Assembly: GCA_902564785.1 (NCBI GenBank)
Contig: CACFCI010000001.1
Span: 86,679 to 150,678 of the forward strand
Source of the DNA: an uncultured Pelagibacteraceae bacterium
GTDB lineage: Bacteria; Pseudomonadota; Alphaproteobacteria; Pelagibacterales; Pelagibacteraceae
Reading direction: 5' to 3'
Length of the DNA stretch: 64,000 bases
Shown here: one piece after another, positions 1 through 8,915 of the stretch
Position numbering within the stretch: position 1 is the stretch's first letter
Layout of the letters: the number at the start of each line of letters is the position of its first letter
Translations under genes and position numbers: made by a program
Notes under the pieces: generated by a model
What the model saw: only the letters and a program-made list of their open reading frames with translations
The model's database searches: none
Told to the model about the DNA's origin: nothing

Positions 1-33
1 ACCAAATAATGCAACTAAGATTATTTTTTTCAT
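1..33 (-). CDS. Start of an exported protein, cut by window edge
   Basis: Eleven codons on the minus strand read MKKIILVALFG and run off the left edge. The lysine pair followed by a hydrophobic run looks like the beginning of a signal peptide, which fits a binding protein or other exported product. It lies 61 bases downstream of the Gfo/Idh gene on the same strand. No clear Shine-Dalgarno sequence precedes it, so the call rests only on the signal-peptide-like residues. Confidence 0.35.
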   Translation of the reverse strand, partial: MKKIILVALFG

Positions 34-94
34 AAGAAAAGTTAACAAATAAAATATGTCAAAACAATGAATGATTTAAAGTTTAATATTATTT

Positions 95-1132
95 TTATAT
101 TCTTACTTTCTTGCCGTTTCTTGCACTTTTGGTTATAGCTGCAAAAATTTTTAGAGAAATTAAACCATCATTACCATTCACTTTTGGCCTAACTTTTTTG
201 GTAACCACATCAGCAAAATGATCAATTTGATTTACTAATGTATTATCATCTTTTTTGTTTTTATTTTCGTTTACAAAAATCTTGTTCCACCAGCTTCGTT
301 CTTTTTTATAGAACCAATATTTAAGATTAGGAAACTGTAAAGAACCCTTAGTACCTCCAATCATATATGCTGATTGGTTAGTAATTGGATAGGCAGGATT
401 TTCACCTGCGGTCAGCTCATAACTCCAAGGTGCAACAATTGTATCTGATAAATTTAAGGTACAAAGTGCTCCTGAATTAAAGATCAAACTTATAGTGGCT
501 GTATCCTCTACTTGAAATTTTCTTGTTTTGTTTGATGTAAATGCTTGAACATATTTTATTGAACCCAATAAATAACAAATCATATCAATATCATGAACTA
601 AATTGATACCTAAAGGGCCACCTCCTTTACTTACTCTCCATTTTTCCTTGAAATAATCTTTGTGTTTATACAGCCAACTTAAAATATTTGCAGAAACGAT
701 ACTACCCAATTTACCTTTTTTAATGATATCTTTTACTTTAGAGACTATTGAATTGTGTCTACGATGATATCCAATTAATAATGGTGTTTTGTTTATATTG
801 GCACTGCTAATAATTTTTTTTGCAGATTGGATATTATCTGAAATAGGTTTTTCTAGCAAAACAGGTATTTTATTTTTTAAAAAACTGACTGTATGCTTTT
901 CATGTAATTGATTAGGTGTAGCAACTATCACAGCATCAAGTTTTTTTGAATTTAAAAGCTGTGATACATTTGAATACAATGGAATTTTATATTTTTTTGA
1001 TAAATTTTTAGCATTATTACTAATGTCTACTATTGAATGAAGATTTGCTTTCTTAGATTTTTGAATAGCTTTAATATGTTGCAAACCCATTAACCCTGTT
1101 CCTACTATCGAAATATTAATTTTTTTACCCAT
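95..1132 (-). CDS. Gfo/Idh/MocA family oxidoreductase
   Basis: A 345-residue NAD(P)-dependent sugar or cyclitol dehydrogenase of the Gfo/Idh/MocA family. The N-terminal Rossmann domain starts with the GTGLMG dinucleotide-binding turn at about residue 11, and the conserved EKP motif (LLEKPIS) sits near residue 94. The C-terminal alpha/beta domain carries the substrate pocket, with VHDID probably holding the catalytic histidine. It is the last complete gene of the glucose-type ABC operon, three bases after galM. The context suggests oxidation of the imported sugar or a derivative. The exact substrate cannot be read from the sequence. Confidence 0.88.
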   Translation of the reverse strand: MGKKINISIVGTGLMGLQHIKAIQKSKKANLHSIVDISNNAKNLSKKYKIPLYSNVSQLLNSKKLDAVIVATPNQLHEKHTVSFLKNKIPVLLEKPISDNIQSAKKIISSANINKTPLLIGYHRRHNSIVSKVKDIIKKGKLGSIVSANILSWLYKHKDYFKEKWRVSKGGGPLGINLVHDIDMICYLLGSIKYVQAFTSNKTRKFQVEDTATISLIFNSGALCTLNLSDTIVAPWSYELTAGENPAYPITNQSAYMIGGTKGSLQFPNLKYWFYKKERSWWNKIFVNENKNKKDDNTLVNQIDHFADVVTKKVRPKVNGNDGLISLKIFAAITKSARNGKKVRI

Positions 1133-1135
1133 AAG

Positions 1136-2104
1136 TTAATTAATTTTAATTTTTGTAAAGCATGTATACCTTTTATTAGGTTTAATTAAAGTCCTTGGAA
1201 AATTTTTTTTATTAGGTGCATCAGGAAAATATTGTGTTTCTAAACAAATGCCTTGATAAGGAAATAATTTTTTTTTGTAATTCAGATTTTGTGCTGAATA
1301 AAGTTGAACACCAGGTAAGTTTGAAAAAAAATCAACTTTAATATTGGTATTATTATTTTTTAAAGTTCCAACATAATTTCTTGTATTTTTCTTCACAACA
1401 AAAGTGGTATCAAAACCCTTAAATTTAATTTTGATCTTTTTATTTTTAAAATAGTTTAATTTTTTTTGAATATTTTCAAAATTTAAAAAATCGTAAACAG
1501 ATTTTTTTACATTTTTAAATCTACCCGTTGGGATTAAGTTTTTATTTATTTGAAGATATTTAGATGAATTTAATTTTAACTCATGATCATAAATCATAAC
1601 TTTTTTATTTTTTTCAAGATTCCAATAACTATGATTAGTTAAATTAACATGAGTACTTTTATTAGATTTATATTCATACTTAATTATCAGAAATTTATTG
1701 TTTAATTGATAGGTACAATTGACAACTATATTTCCTGGAAAGCCTTGATCTTTATCAATTGAATTAAGTTGAAATACTATTTTATCTTTTGTTTGTTTTA
1801 TTTTTTTCCAAGGAAGAATGGAAAAACCAATTTTTCCACCATGAAGTGTATTTTTTCCCTCATTTGCGTTTAAAATAAATTTTTTTTTACCTATTTTAAA
1901 TTTTGAATTGGAAATTCTACCTGCATATCTTCCACAAGTTGATCCTACGCTTGGGTGTTTATATCGATAGTTTTCTTTTGATCCTAAATTTAGAATTAAA
2001 TTTATTTTCTTTTTTTTGTGAAAAACTTCAAAAAGACTAGCACCATAATTAAGAGCTTGAACTCTTAGAAATTTATTTTGAATTATAGAACTTTCAACTT
2101 TCAC
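1136..2104 (-). CDS. galM: Aldose 1-epimerase (galactose mutarotase)
   Basis: A 322-residue GalM-type mutarotase that interconverts alpha and beta anomers of aldoses. Visible family signatures are the GRYAGRI segment, the ENTLHGG-like GKNTLHGG, the NHSYWNL motif with the catalytic histidine, and a late LETQYFPDAPN segment containing the conserved glutamate. The gene lies between an aldose-dehydrogenase-like SDR and a Gfo/Idh gene in the CUT1 importer operon. There it would supply the anomer used by the dehydrogenases. The protein is very lysine-rich, in line with the AT-rich genome. The family is certain; the preferred sugar is not. Confidence 0.93.
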   Translation of the reverse strand: MKVESSIIQNKFLRVQALNYGASLFEVFHKKKKINLILNLGSKENYRYKHPSVGSTCGRYAGRISNSKFKIGKKKFILNANEGKNTLHGGKIGFSILPWKKIKQTKDKIVFQLNSIDKDQGFPGNIVVNCTYQLNNKFLIIKYEYKSNKSTHVNLTNHSYWNLEKNKKVMIYDHELKLNSSKYLQINKNLIPTGRFKNVKKSVYDFLNFENIQKKLNYFKNKKIKIKFKGFDTTFVVKKNTRNYVGTLKNNNTNIKVDFFSNLPGVQLYSAQNLNYKKKLFPYQGICLETQYFPDAPNKKNFPRTLIKPNKRYTCFTKIKIN

Positions 2105-2109
2105 CTAGA

Positions 2110-2871
2110 TCAAGTTATACCACCATCAACAATAAAGCTTTGTTTAGTGCATCCAGAAGATTGATCTGATGCTAAAAACAATACTAATTGTGCAACATCA
2201 TTTGGTTTTAATTGTCTTTTTAAAGCCTGACTATCTAAAATAAGCTTTTTGTACTTAGGTGTTAACCAATGTTTTATTTGTCGTTCTGTTGCAATCGATC
2301 CAGGTACTACTGAATTGGTTCTGATATTATATTTTCCATACTCTTGAGCAAAAGATCTAGTTAACCCAACCACAGCTGATTTTGCTGTTTCATAAACAAC
2401 TTTATCACCTTCACCTAACATCCAGGAAACTGAACTTAAATTTACAATCGATCCAACTTTCATTTTTTTCATAGATGTTACTATAGCTTTAGCTGCAAAA
2501 AAATAATGTTTTAAGTTAATTGCCATTCTATTTTCCCAATATTTTTCATCCACCTGATCTGTGGTGTGCCTATCATCATTAGCTGCATTATTAACTAAAG
2601 CATGTATTGGCCCTTTTTTTGCAATAATATTTTTAATAGTTTTTTCTAATTTATTGATATCTAACAAATTACATTCAATGAAAGTTGGTGTTCTAAATTT
2701 ATTTTTCTTAATTTTTTTTAAAAGTTTTTTTGTTTCTTTTAAATTAATATCTACAAAATAAACTTCACTTCCCTGTTCACAAAAATGCTCAACGATTGAA
2801 GCACCAATCCCTGAGCCACCACCTGTAATAAATACTCTTTTATTTTTTAGATCAAAATATTTTACTTTCAT
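2110..2871 (-). CDS. SDR oxidoreductase, aldose 1-dehydrogenase-like
   Basis: A short-chain dehydrogenase of 253 residues with the TGGGSGIG cofactor loop, NNAAND, and the YETAK catalytic Tyr-Lys pair. The ORF track starts it ten codons upstream, but I prefer the internal ATG giving MKVKYFDLKNKR. It lies just after the ATPase stop codon and matches the start of the close paralogue at 12956-13717. The segments TERQIKHWL and LFLASDQSSGCT resemble Caulobacter-type XylB D-xylose 1-dehydrogenase and related aldose dehydrogenases. With the mutarotase next door, oxidation of an imported aldose to its lactone is a reasonable inference. Confidence 0.87.
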   Translation of the reverse strand: MKVKYFDLKNKRVFITGGGSGIGASIVEHFCEQGSEVYFVDINLKETKKLLKKIKKNKFRTPTFIECNLLDINKLEKTIKNIIAKKGPIHALVNNAANDDRHTTDQVDEKYWENRMAINLKHYFFAAKAIVTSMKKMKVGSIVNLSSVSWMLGEGDKVVYETAKSAVVGLTRSFAQEYGKYNIRTNSVVPGSIATERQIKHWLTPKYKKLILDSQALKRQLKPNDVAQLVLFLASDQSSGCTKQSFIVDGGIT

Positions 2872-2872
2872 T

Positions 2873-3967
2873 TTATATTCTTTCCTCAATTTGAGCATCA
2901 AATAATGATGTTTGAGTTAAATCAAAATATAACTTCGTTTCTTTTGCTAATTCAATTTTTACGGTTGAAGGAAATTTAGCTAGTATTTCTTGATTAGCAT
3001 AATCAAAAGTCATTATCTGTTCGTGACCGATATACTCACTTAAATCTGCTCTTAAATTGATTTCAAAATCACTTTCATTTGATTTCTTAAAGTAAATATG
3101 CTCTGGCCTTAAACCAAAGTAAACTTCTTTATTATTTAAATTAGATTTATCTTTAAATTCATAATCTTTAATTGGAATTTCAACATTCGAACCACTTGCT
3201 GTAAAAGATATTTCGCCCGAAGTTTCTTTTAAAGTTCCCTTAATTAAATTCATAGATGGTGATCCAATAAAGTCAGCTACAAATGTATTGCTTGGTTTAT
3301 TGTAAATATTTTCAGGTGTATCATTTTGTTGAATAACACCATGGTTCATGATCGCTATTCTTGTTCCTAAACTCATTGCTTCAGTTTGATCATGAGTTAC
3401 ATATACGACTGTTGTTTTCAGTTGTTGGTGGAGTTTTTTGATCTCTCTTCTCATCTCAACCCTTAATTTTGCATCTAAATTAGATAAAGGTTCATCAAAT
3501 AAAAATATTCTTGGCTCCCTTACAAGAGCTCTACCAATTGCAACACGTTGTCTTTGACCACCAGATAATTGTGAAGGTTTTCTCTCTAATAATTGATCAA
3601 CTTGTAAAAATTTAGATACTTTTTCTAATTGTTCCTCTATTTTTTCCTTAGATGTTTTTGCCTGCTTAAGACCAAAAATCATATTTTCTCTAACGTTCAT
3701 TGATGGATATAAAGCGTAAGATTGAAAAACCATCGCAATATTACGGTCTTTTGGCTCAACTTTACTTACATTGTAGTCGTCAATAAAAACATTTCCCTCA
3801 TTTATAGTCTCTAAACCAGCGATAATATTAAGTAATGTTGATTTTCCACAACCAGAAGGTCCTAATAGAACCAAAAAATTGCCTTCATCTATCTCTAAAT
3901 TAATTTTTCTTAAAACCTCAGTTGATCCAAAGTTTTTTGATAATTCTTCAATTTTTAACGTTTTCAT
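2873..3967 (-). CDS. CUT1 sugar ABC transporter ATP-binding protein (UgpC/MsmK/GtsD-like)
   Basis: A 364-residue ATPase energising a carbohydrate importer at the inner membrane. Walker A (GPSGCGKST) is at residues 36-44, the signature LSGGQRQRV from 134, Walker B (LFDEP) near 156 and the switch histidine (THDQ) near 192. The roughly 120-residue C-terminal extension is the regulatory TOBE/MalK-type domain, including the usual GLRPEH segment. It follows the two permease genes after two bases. A full-length single-domain protein of this type works as a homodimer. Sugar specificity comes from the binding protein. Confidence 0.94.
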   Translation of the reverse strand: MKTLKIEELSKNFGSTEVLRKINLEIDEGNFLVLLGPSGCGKSTLLNIIAGLETINEGNVFIDDYNVSKVEPKDRNIAMVFQSYALYPSMNVRENMIFGLKQAKTSKEKIEEQLEKVSKFLQVDQLLERKPSQLSGGQRQRVAIGRALVREPRIFLFDEPLSNLDAKLRVEMRREIKKLHQQLKTTVVYVTHDQTEAMSLGTRIAIMNHGVIQQNDTPENIYNKPSNTFVADFIGSPSMNLIKGTLKETSGEISFTASGSNVEIPIKDYEFKDKSNLNNKEVYFGLRPEHIYFKKSNESDFEINLRADLSEYIGHEQIMTFDYANQEILAKFPSTVKIELAKETKLYFDLTQTSLFDAQIEERI

Positions 3968-3969
3968 TG

Positions 3970-4875
3970 TTATCCTTTCACTGCTCCTGAAGTTAATCCT
4001 CTAATAAAATATTTGCCTGCTAATACATAAACAATAAGTGTTGGAATCCCGGCTATAATAGCTGAAGCCATATCAACATTATATTCTTTAACGCTTGTGC
4101 TTGATAAAACCATATTATTTAAAGCGACTTGTATAGGTGCCGCTTCACCAAAAGAGAAAGTTGATCCAAATAAAAAATCGTTCCATATTTGTGTGAATTG
4201 CCAAATTACTGTTACAACAATTATCGGTGCAGATATTGGAAGTAAAATTTTAAAAAATATTTTAAAAAACCCAGCACCGTCTATTCTTGCAGCTTTAACT
4301 AATTCTGTTGGGACAGAAACATAATAATTTCTAAAAAATAATGTCGTAAAAGGTATTCCATAAACTGTATGGACTAAAACTAATCCAACTACTGAATTTG
4401 AAATTCCTAATACTCCAAGAGTTCTTGCCATTGGAAGCAATATTGCTTGAAATGGTATGAAGCACCCAAATAATAAAAAAAGAAAAACCCATTGATCTCC
4501 TTTGAATCTCCACTTTGTTAAAACATAGCCTGTCATCGCTCCAATGAATGTTGAAAAAAATACTGCTGGTACAACCATCTTTATTGAATTCCAAAAATAT
4601 GGTCTCAAAAAAGTATCACCAGCTCCATAACCTCGACCTCCCCATGCTACAGCCCAAGATTCCAAATTTATTCCACTTGGCCAACTTAAAAGTGTTCCTT
4701 GTCGAATCTCTTCCATTGTTTTTAAAGAAGTAACAACCATTACGTATAGTGGAAAAATAAAATAAGAAGCAAAAAGAATTAAAGTAAAATATAAAAACCA
4801 TCTCAAAAACATATTTGTATATTTAGATTTTTGCTCTAACTGCTGATAAGATGATGATTTCAAACTATCTTGCAT
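3970..4875 (-). CDS. CUT1 sugar ABC transporter permease (MalG/GtsC-like)
   Basis: A 301-residue inner-membrane permease with about six transmembrane segments. The cytoplasmic EAA loop that docks to the ATPase reads ELVKAARIDGAGFFKIF, followed by ILLPIS. The C-terminus RGLTSGAVKG is typical of MalG-type subunits. The gene overlaps the end of the first permease gene by 11 bases, which suggests translational coupling and equal amounts of the two permeases. Two antisense or alternate-frame ORFs inside it are shadows. Confidence 0.93.
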   Translation of the reverse strand: MQDSLKSSSYQQLEQKSKYTNMFLRWFLYFTLILFASYFIFPLYVMVVTSLKTMEEIRQGTLLSWPSGINLESWAVAWGGRGYGAGDTFLRPYFWNSIKMVVPAVFFSTFIGAMTGYVLTKWRFKGDQWVFLFLLFGCFIPFQAILLPMARTLGVLGISNSVVGLVLVHTVYGIPFTTLFFRNYYVSVPTELVKAARIDGAGFFKIFFKILLPISAPIIVVTVIWQFTQIWNDFLFGSTFSFGEAAPIQVALNNMVLSSTSVKEYNVDMASAIIAGIPTLIVYVLAGKYFIRGLTSGAVKG

Positions 4876-5740
4876 TTTCTCTCCTTAGCTCTGAATATAA
4901 ATATGGGATAATCACAGCTGCAACTGCCATAAACATCATCATTGCACTCGCTGCAGATAAACCAACCTGGCTTTTGTGAAATGCAGTTTGAGTCATATAT
5001 AAAGCAGGCATAGTTGTTGATATACCTGGGCCTCCCTGTGTCAGCGCTACGATGAGATCATAACTTTTTATGGATATATGAACTAAAATTACAAAACTTG
5101 TAAAAAATACAGGTCTCATCATTGGAAGTAAAATCTTCCAGTAAACAGTAAATAAACTTGCGCCATCTATTTTTGCTGCCTTAACAATTTCATCTTCGAC
5201 TGACCTTAATCCAGCTAAAAATAAAGCCATAACAAAGCCTGCAGATTGCCAGACACCAGCAATTACTATGGTATAAATGGCCATTTCCCTATCTACTAAC
5301 CAATCAAAGGTAAAGTTCTCAAAACCCCAGTCTCTAAACATTTTTTGGATGCCTAAAGTTGGATTTAATATCCATTTCCAAGCAGTTCCTGTCACAATAA
5401 AAGATAACGCCATTGGATATAAATAAATTGTTCTTAACAAACCTTCAGCTCTGATTTTTTGGTCTAAAAAAATTGCAAGAATTATTCCTATAACAACACA
5501 AAAGATTAAAAATAATGCTGTAAAAATAAGCAAGTTATCTACTGCAATAAGCCATTTTCTTGATGCCCAAAGTTTTTCATATTGTCCAAATCCCCAAAGT
5601 TCATACTTTGGTAAAATTTTAGAATTAGTAAAAGATATATATAAAGTCCATAGTACAAAACCATAAACAAACCAACCAATCAAACCAACAGCTGGGGCCA
5701 TTACAATTTTAGGTAAATTTTTTTCTAACCACTTGAACAT
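4865..5740 (-). CDS. CUT1 sugar ABC transporter permease (MalF/GtsB-like)
   Basis: A 291-residue integral membrane permease, with an EAA loop reading EIVKAAKIDGASLFTVYW and the TQGGPGISTTM segment common to MalF/UgpA-type subunits. It pairs with the MalG-like protein encoded just downstream. It starts 73 bases after the stop of the binding-protein gene, and that gap holds a strong intrinsic terminator hairpin. The permease level therefore probably depends on read-through from the binding-protein gene. Confidence 0.93.
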   Translation of the reverse strand: MFKWLEKNLPKIVMAPAVGLIGWFVYGFVLWTLYISFTNSKILPKYELWGFGQYEKLWASRKWLIAVDNLLIFTALFLIFCVVIGIILAIFLDQKIRAEGLLRTIYLYPMALSFIVTGTAWKWILNPTLGIQKMFRDWGFENFTFDWLVDREMAIYTIVIAGVWQSAGFVMALFLAGLRSVEDEIVKAAKIDGASLFTVYWKILLPMMRPVFFTSFVILVHISIKSYDLIVALTQGGPGISTTMPALYMTQTAFHKSQVGLSAASAMMMFMAVAAVIIPYLYSELRRENAR

Positions 5741-5771
5741 TATAAATATTTTTTTATTTTTAGATTTAAAA

Positions 5772-5801
5772 AAAAGGCCACTTAATCAAAAGTGGCCTTT
5801 T
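5772..5801 (-). terminator. Intrinsic terminator or attenuator after the binding-protein gene
   Basis: A perfect 12-base inverted repeat (arms AAAAGGCCACTT and AAGTGGCCTTTT, six-base loop) continues into a T-rich tract on the minus strand. It lies between the binding-protein stop codon and the permease start, so it should reduce transcription of the permease and ATPase genes relative to the binding protein. Confidence 0.85.
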
Positions 5802-5813
5802 AATTTTTAATTA

Positions 5814-7070
5814 CTACATATTAGCTAAAACTGAGTCAGCTAAAGCGTTTGCGGCATCTACAGATGACATATCAGAGTTAAAGTGCTCTGTTATAATATC
5901 TTGTAGGGCAGCTTTCATAGTATTACCTTGGGCCATACCGTGAGCAAAACTTGGAACTAATCCACCGCTTGCTCCAGCAGTTTTAATATCAGAGTTTGAA
6001 GTTTTTGCACATTTATCAAACTCATCCATTGGAACATCTAGTCTAGCTGGGATTGAACCTTTGTATAGGTTAAATACTTTTTGGAAGTTTTTACCCATCA
6101 TTAATTTCGCTAGTAGCTTTTGACCTTCTTGTTTTTCTGGATCGCTAGTTTTGTAAAATATAAAACTATCTACGTTATATAAGTATCCATTATTTGATGG
6201 AGTAGGAGCACAGTAATAATCTACACCTGGAACTTTTCCAGCAGCTGTAAATTCACCTTTTGCCCAGTCACCCATAATTTGGAAACCAGCTTTTCCTTCA
6301 ATTACCATACCGGTAGCAACGTTCCAGTCTCTTCCTGGACTACCTTCATCAGTATAGCTTTGAAGTTTTCTCATTTGATCAAAAACTTTAACTGTTGTCT
6401 CACTTCTTAAACAGCTTTCTTTAAGATCAACGTAACAATTTTTGTAGTAGTTATTTCCACCAATACCCATAGCAACTGCTTCAAATACTGTAGCATCTTG
6501 CCAAGCTTGACCACCGTGAGCGAATGGAATTATTCCTGCAGCTTTTAATTTTTCTGCAGCAGCATTTACTTCGTCCCAAGTTGTTGGAACTGAAATACCA
6601 TTAGCATCGAATACAGCTTTGTTTGCCCACATCCAGTCAATTCTATGAATGTTAACTGGTGCAGCACAATATGGTCCACTATTGTTTTCACATTTATGGA
6701 CAGCAGCAATCATTGGATCTAAAAGTTTATCCCAACCTTCAGATTGAGCAATTGCATCAATATTATACGGAGCCACAACACCTTCTTGGTCATACTCTTG
6801 TATTGTAGGTCCTTTGATTTGAGATGCAGATGGAGGATCTCCAGCCACAATTCTTGCTTTTAATGCAACGTTAGCAGCGTCTCCACCACCACCTGTTACA
6901 GGCATATCCATCCATTCACCACCATTTGCAGCGAAATCATCTTTTAATACTTTAAGTGCAGCAGCTTCACCACCAGATGTCCACCAGTGCAGCACCTCTA
7001 TCTTTGGTCCTGCAATCGATGAAGTAGATGTGAAAGCTAATGTAATTAAAGCGATAAGTATTTTTTTCAT
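5814..7070 (-). CDS. ABC transporter sugar-binding protein, glucose/mannose type (GtsA-like)
   Basis: A 418-residue periplasmic binding protein with a classic signal peptide (MKKILIALITLAFTSTSSIAG). The mature start, with EVLHWWTSGGE, GGGGDAANVALKAR and PSASQIKGP, closely resembles the glucose/mannose-binding proteins of GtsABCD-type importers. Two cysteine pairs (CENNSGPYC, and CYVDLKESC) could form disulfides. It heads the importer operon behind a roughly 190-base AT-rich gap with a purine-rich ribosome site, and is followed by a strong terminator. Glucose is the likeliest ligand by family resemblance, but this remains an inference. Confidence 0.92.
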   Translation of the reverse strand: MKKILIALITLAFTSTSSIAGPKIEVLHWWTSGGEAAALKVLKDDFAANGGEWMDMPVTGGGGDAANVALKARIVAGDPPSASQIKGPTIQEYDQEGVVAPYNIDAIAQSEGWDKLLDPMIAAVHKCENNSGPYCAAPVNIHRIDWMWANKAVFDANGISVPTTWDEVNAAAEKLKAAGIIPFAHGGQAWQDATVFEAVAMGIGGNNYYKNCYVDLKESCLRSETTVKVFDQMRKLQSYTDEGSPGRDWNVATGMVIEGKAGFQIMGDWAKGEFTAAGKVPGVDYYCAPTPSNNGYLYNVDSFIFYKTSDPEKQEGQKLLAKLMMGKNFQKVFNLYKGSIPARLDVPMDEFDKCAKTSNSDIKTAGASGGLVPSFAHGMAQGNTMKAALQDIITEHFNSDMSSVDAANALADSVLANM

Positions 7071-7261
7071 ATTTTCTCTTCCTCTTTTTATTTAATTAAC
7101 TATTTTTAAAAAAAGAAACTATAAGTAGAATAATAAGTAATTGATAATTAAAAAAACTTAATACAACTAAAAGGAGATATTGTATTTTTTTGTTTATTTT
7201 GAATGTTTTTTTGAATTAAAAAAAAATTCTTTTTTTTTAATTTCTATTAAGAGTTGAATTT

Positions 7262-8164
7262 CTAATATGTCGCGCTTCTTCCTAATCTTGCGGCTCCACG
7301 AACACCACTAGCATCACCAAATTTTGGTTTTAAAAAGACACCTTCGTATTCCCTACCAATTACAAATTTTCTTACCAATGAATCTACTTCATGTAAAAAA
7401 TCTATTTCATTTGAAACGCCGCCACCAAAAACAAAAGCATCTGGATCTAAAATATTTATAATACTTGAAAGTGACATTGCTAAATTAACTTTAAAATCAT
7501 CAATAAATCTTTCTGCATCTAAATCATGTTTTCTATTTAATTCAAAAATTTCATTTGTTTTTAAATTTTTTCCATAAATTTTATTAAATCTTTTAGCTAA
7601 TCCCAAACCTGATAAAAAACTTTCGATCTCTGCTTCACGCGCATTACTAGAATCAAATTTTTCTTTCTTAGCAGCAAAATATGGTATTTGATTATGCCCC
7701 CATTCTCCTGCTACACCGTTGGGGCCACTTACAATTTTCTTATCTATTACTAATCCACCTCCAACTCCTGATCCTAAAATTATTCCATAAACAATTTTAT
7801 AATGTTTTCCTGATCCATCGATAGATTCTGATAAAGCAAAGCAATTTGCATCGTTTTCACAAAAAACTTCTTTTCCAAGGGCTTTACGTAAATCATTTTG
7901 GAAAGGTTTTTTTTCTAACCACGTTATGTTTGGGGCATTTTTTACTAATCCAGTTTGAGGAGAATGTACTCCAGGATGACATACTCCAATTGGAAGCTCT
8001 TTTTTAAATTCTTGTTCTAATTTTTTATGAATGTCTCTTATTGCAGTTACAATTTGAGTATAATCTTTTGGACAGGATATTCTAGATCTATGTTTTTCTT
8101 GTCCGTCTTCTTCAAGGACTACACTCTCAATTTTAGTAGCTCCAACATCAATACCTACTTGCAT
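7262..8164 (-). CDS. ROK family sugar kinase lacking the zinc cysteines
   Basis: A 300-residue ROK kinase resembling fructokinase/Mak and glucokinase proteins. It shows the N-terminal phosphate loop (GIDVGATKIES), the catalytic region ENDANCFALSE, the glycine-rich GSGVGGGLV and the ExGH element (GEWGH). The usual ROK zinc motif (CxCGxxGCxE) should follow GEWGH, but here the stretch reads FDSSNAREAEIESFLSG with no cysteine. It lies two bases after the upstream SDR gene and precedes the glucose-type importer, so phosphorylation of an imported hexose is plausible. It has no N-terminal DNA-binding domain, so it is a kinase rather than a ROK repressor. Confidence 0.88.
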   Translation of the reverse strand: MQVGIDVGATKIESVVLEEDGQEKHRSRISCPKDYTQIVTAIRDIHKKLEQEFKKELPIGVCHPGVHSPQTGLVKNAPNITWLEKKPFQNDLRKALGKEVFCENDANCFALSESIDGSGKHYKIVYGIILGSGVGGGLVIDKKIVSGPNGVAGEWGHNQIPYFAAKKEKFDSSNAREAEIESFLSGLGLAKRFNKIYGKNLKTNEIFELNRKHDLDAERFIDDFKVNLAMSLSSIINILDPDAFVFGGGVSNEIDFLHEVDSLVRKFVIGREYEGVFLKPKFGDASGVRGAARLGRSATY

Positions 8165-8165
8165 G

Positions 8166-8915
8166 TTAATAAGTTGCCCTTCCGCCGCTCAAATCAAAAA
8201 CAGCTGCTGTAGAGAATGAATTTTCTTCACTAGCTAACCAAGTTACTAACGAAGATAACTCTTCAACTTTTGCAAATTTATTTCTAGGAATTTTTGATAA
8301 CATATAATTAATATGCTCTTCTGTCATTTGGTCAAAAATTCTTGTTTTTGCTGCTGCTGGAGTTACACAATTTACAGCTATATTTTTTTGTGCAAGTTCT
8401 TTACCCAAAGATTTTGTTAAACCTATAACGCCTGCCTTTGAAGTACTATATGCACTTGCATTTGGATTTCCTTCTTTTCCTGCAATAGATGCAATATTTA
8501 CTATTCTTCCATAGTCATTCTTTAACATGAAAGGAACAACCGCTTTACAACAATAAAAAACAGAATTTAAATTTAAGTTCATTACTTTTTTCCATTCATC
8601 TAGAGGATACTCTGCTACAGTAGTATTCAATCCTGCAATACCTGCGTTATTAACAAAAATATCTATTTTTCCATGTTTTTGTTCTACCTCTGCTAAATTT
8701 TTATTTACTATTTCAAAATTAGTTACGTCTACTATCTGATGACTTAGGTGTTCTGATTTTACTTTATCAATAGCTTCTTTAGCAGCATTTTCATCAATAT
8801 CCCAAATCACAACTGTAGCACCAGACTCGATAAATCTTTCAGTTATTGCTAAACCAAATCCTTGAGCTCCACCAGTAACAATCGCCACTCGATTATTTAA
8901 ATCATAGTTAATCAT
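8166..8915 (-). CDS. SDR family oxidoreductase (FabG-like)
   Basis: A 249-residue classical short-chain dehydrogenase with TGGAQGFG for cofactor binding, NNAG, and the YSTSK catalytic motif. An acidic residue after the second strand (WDID) favours NAD over NADP. The C-terminus DLSGGRATY is common in this subgroup. The gene overlaps the end of tctA by eight bases and is followed two bases later by the ROK kinase. It is therefore probably cotranscribed with the TctCBA transporter and may act on its substrate or on a sugar. The substrate is unknown. Confidence 0.87.
   Translation of the reverse strand: MINYDLNNRVAIVTGGAQGFGLAITERFIESGATVVIWDIDENAAKEAIDKVKSEHLSHQIVDVTNFEIVNKNLAEVEQKHGKIDIFVNNAGIAGLNTTVAEYPLDEWKKVMNLNLNSVFYCCKAVVPFMLKNDYGRIVNIASIAGKEGNPNASAYSTSKAGVIGLTKSLGKELAQKNIAVNCVTPAAAKTRIFDQMTEEHINYMLSKIPRNKFAKVEELSSLVTWLASEENSFSTAAVFDLSGGRATY

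Noticed and set aside
4097-4801. Several short ORFs inside the permease genes
   Set aside because: They are other-frame shadows of conserved permease coding sequence with no independent signals.
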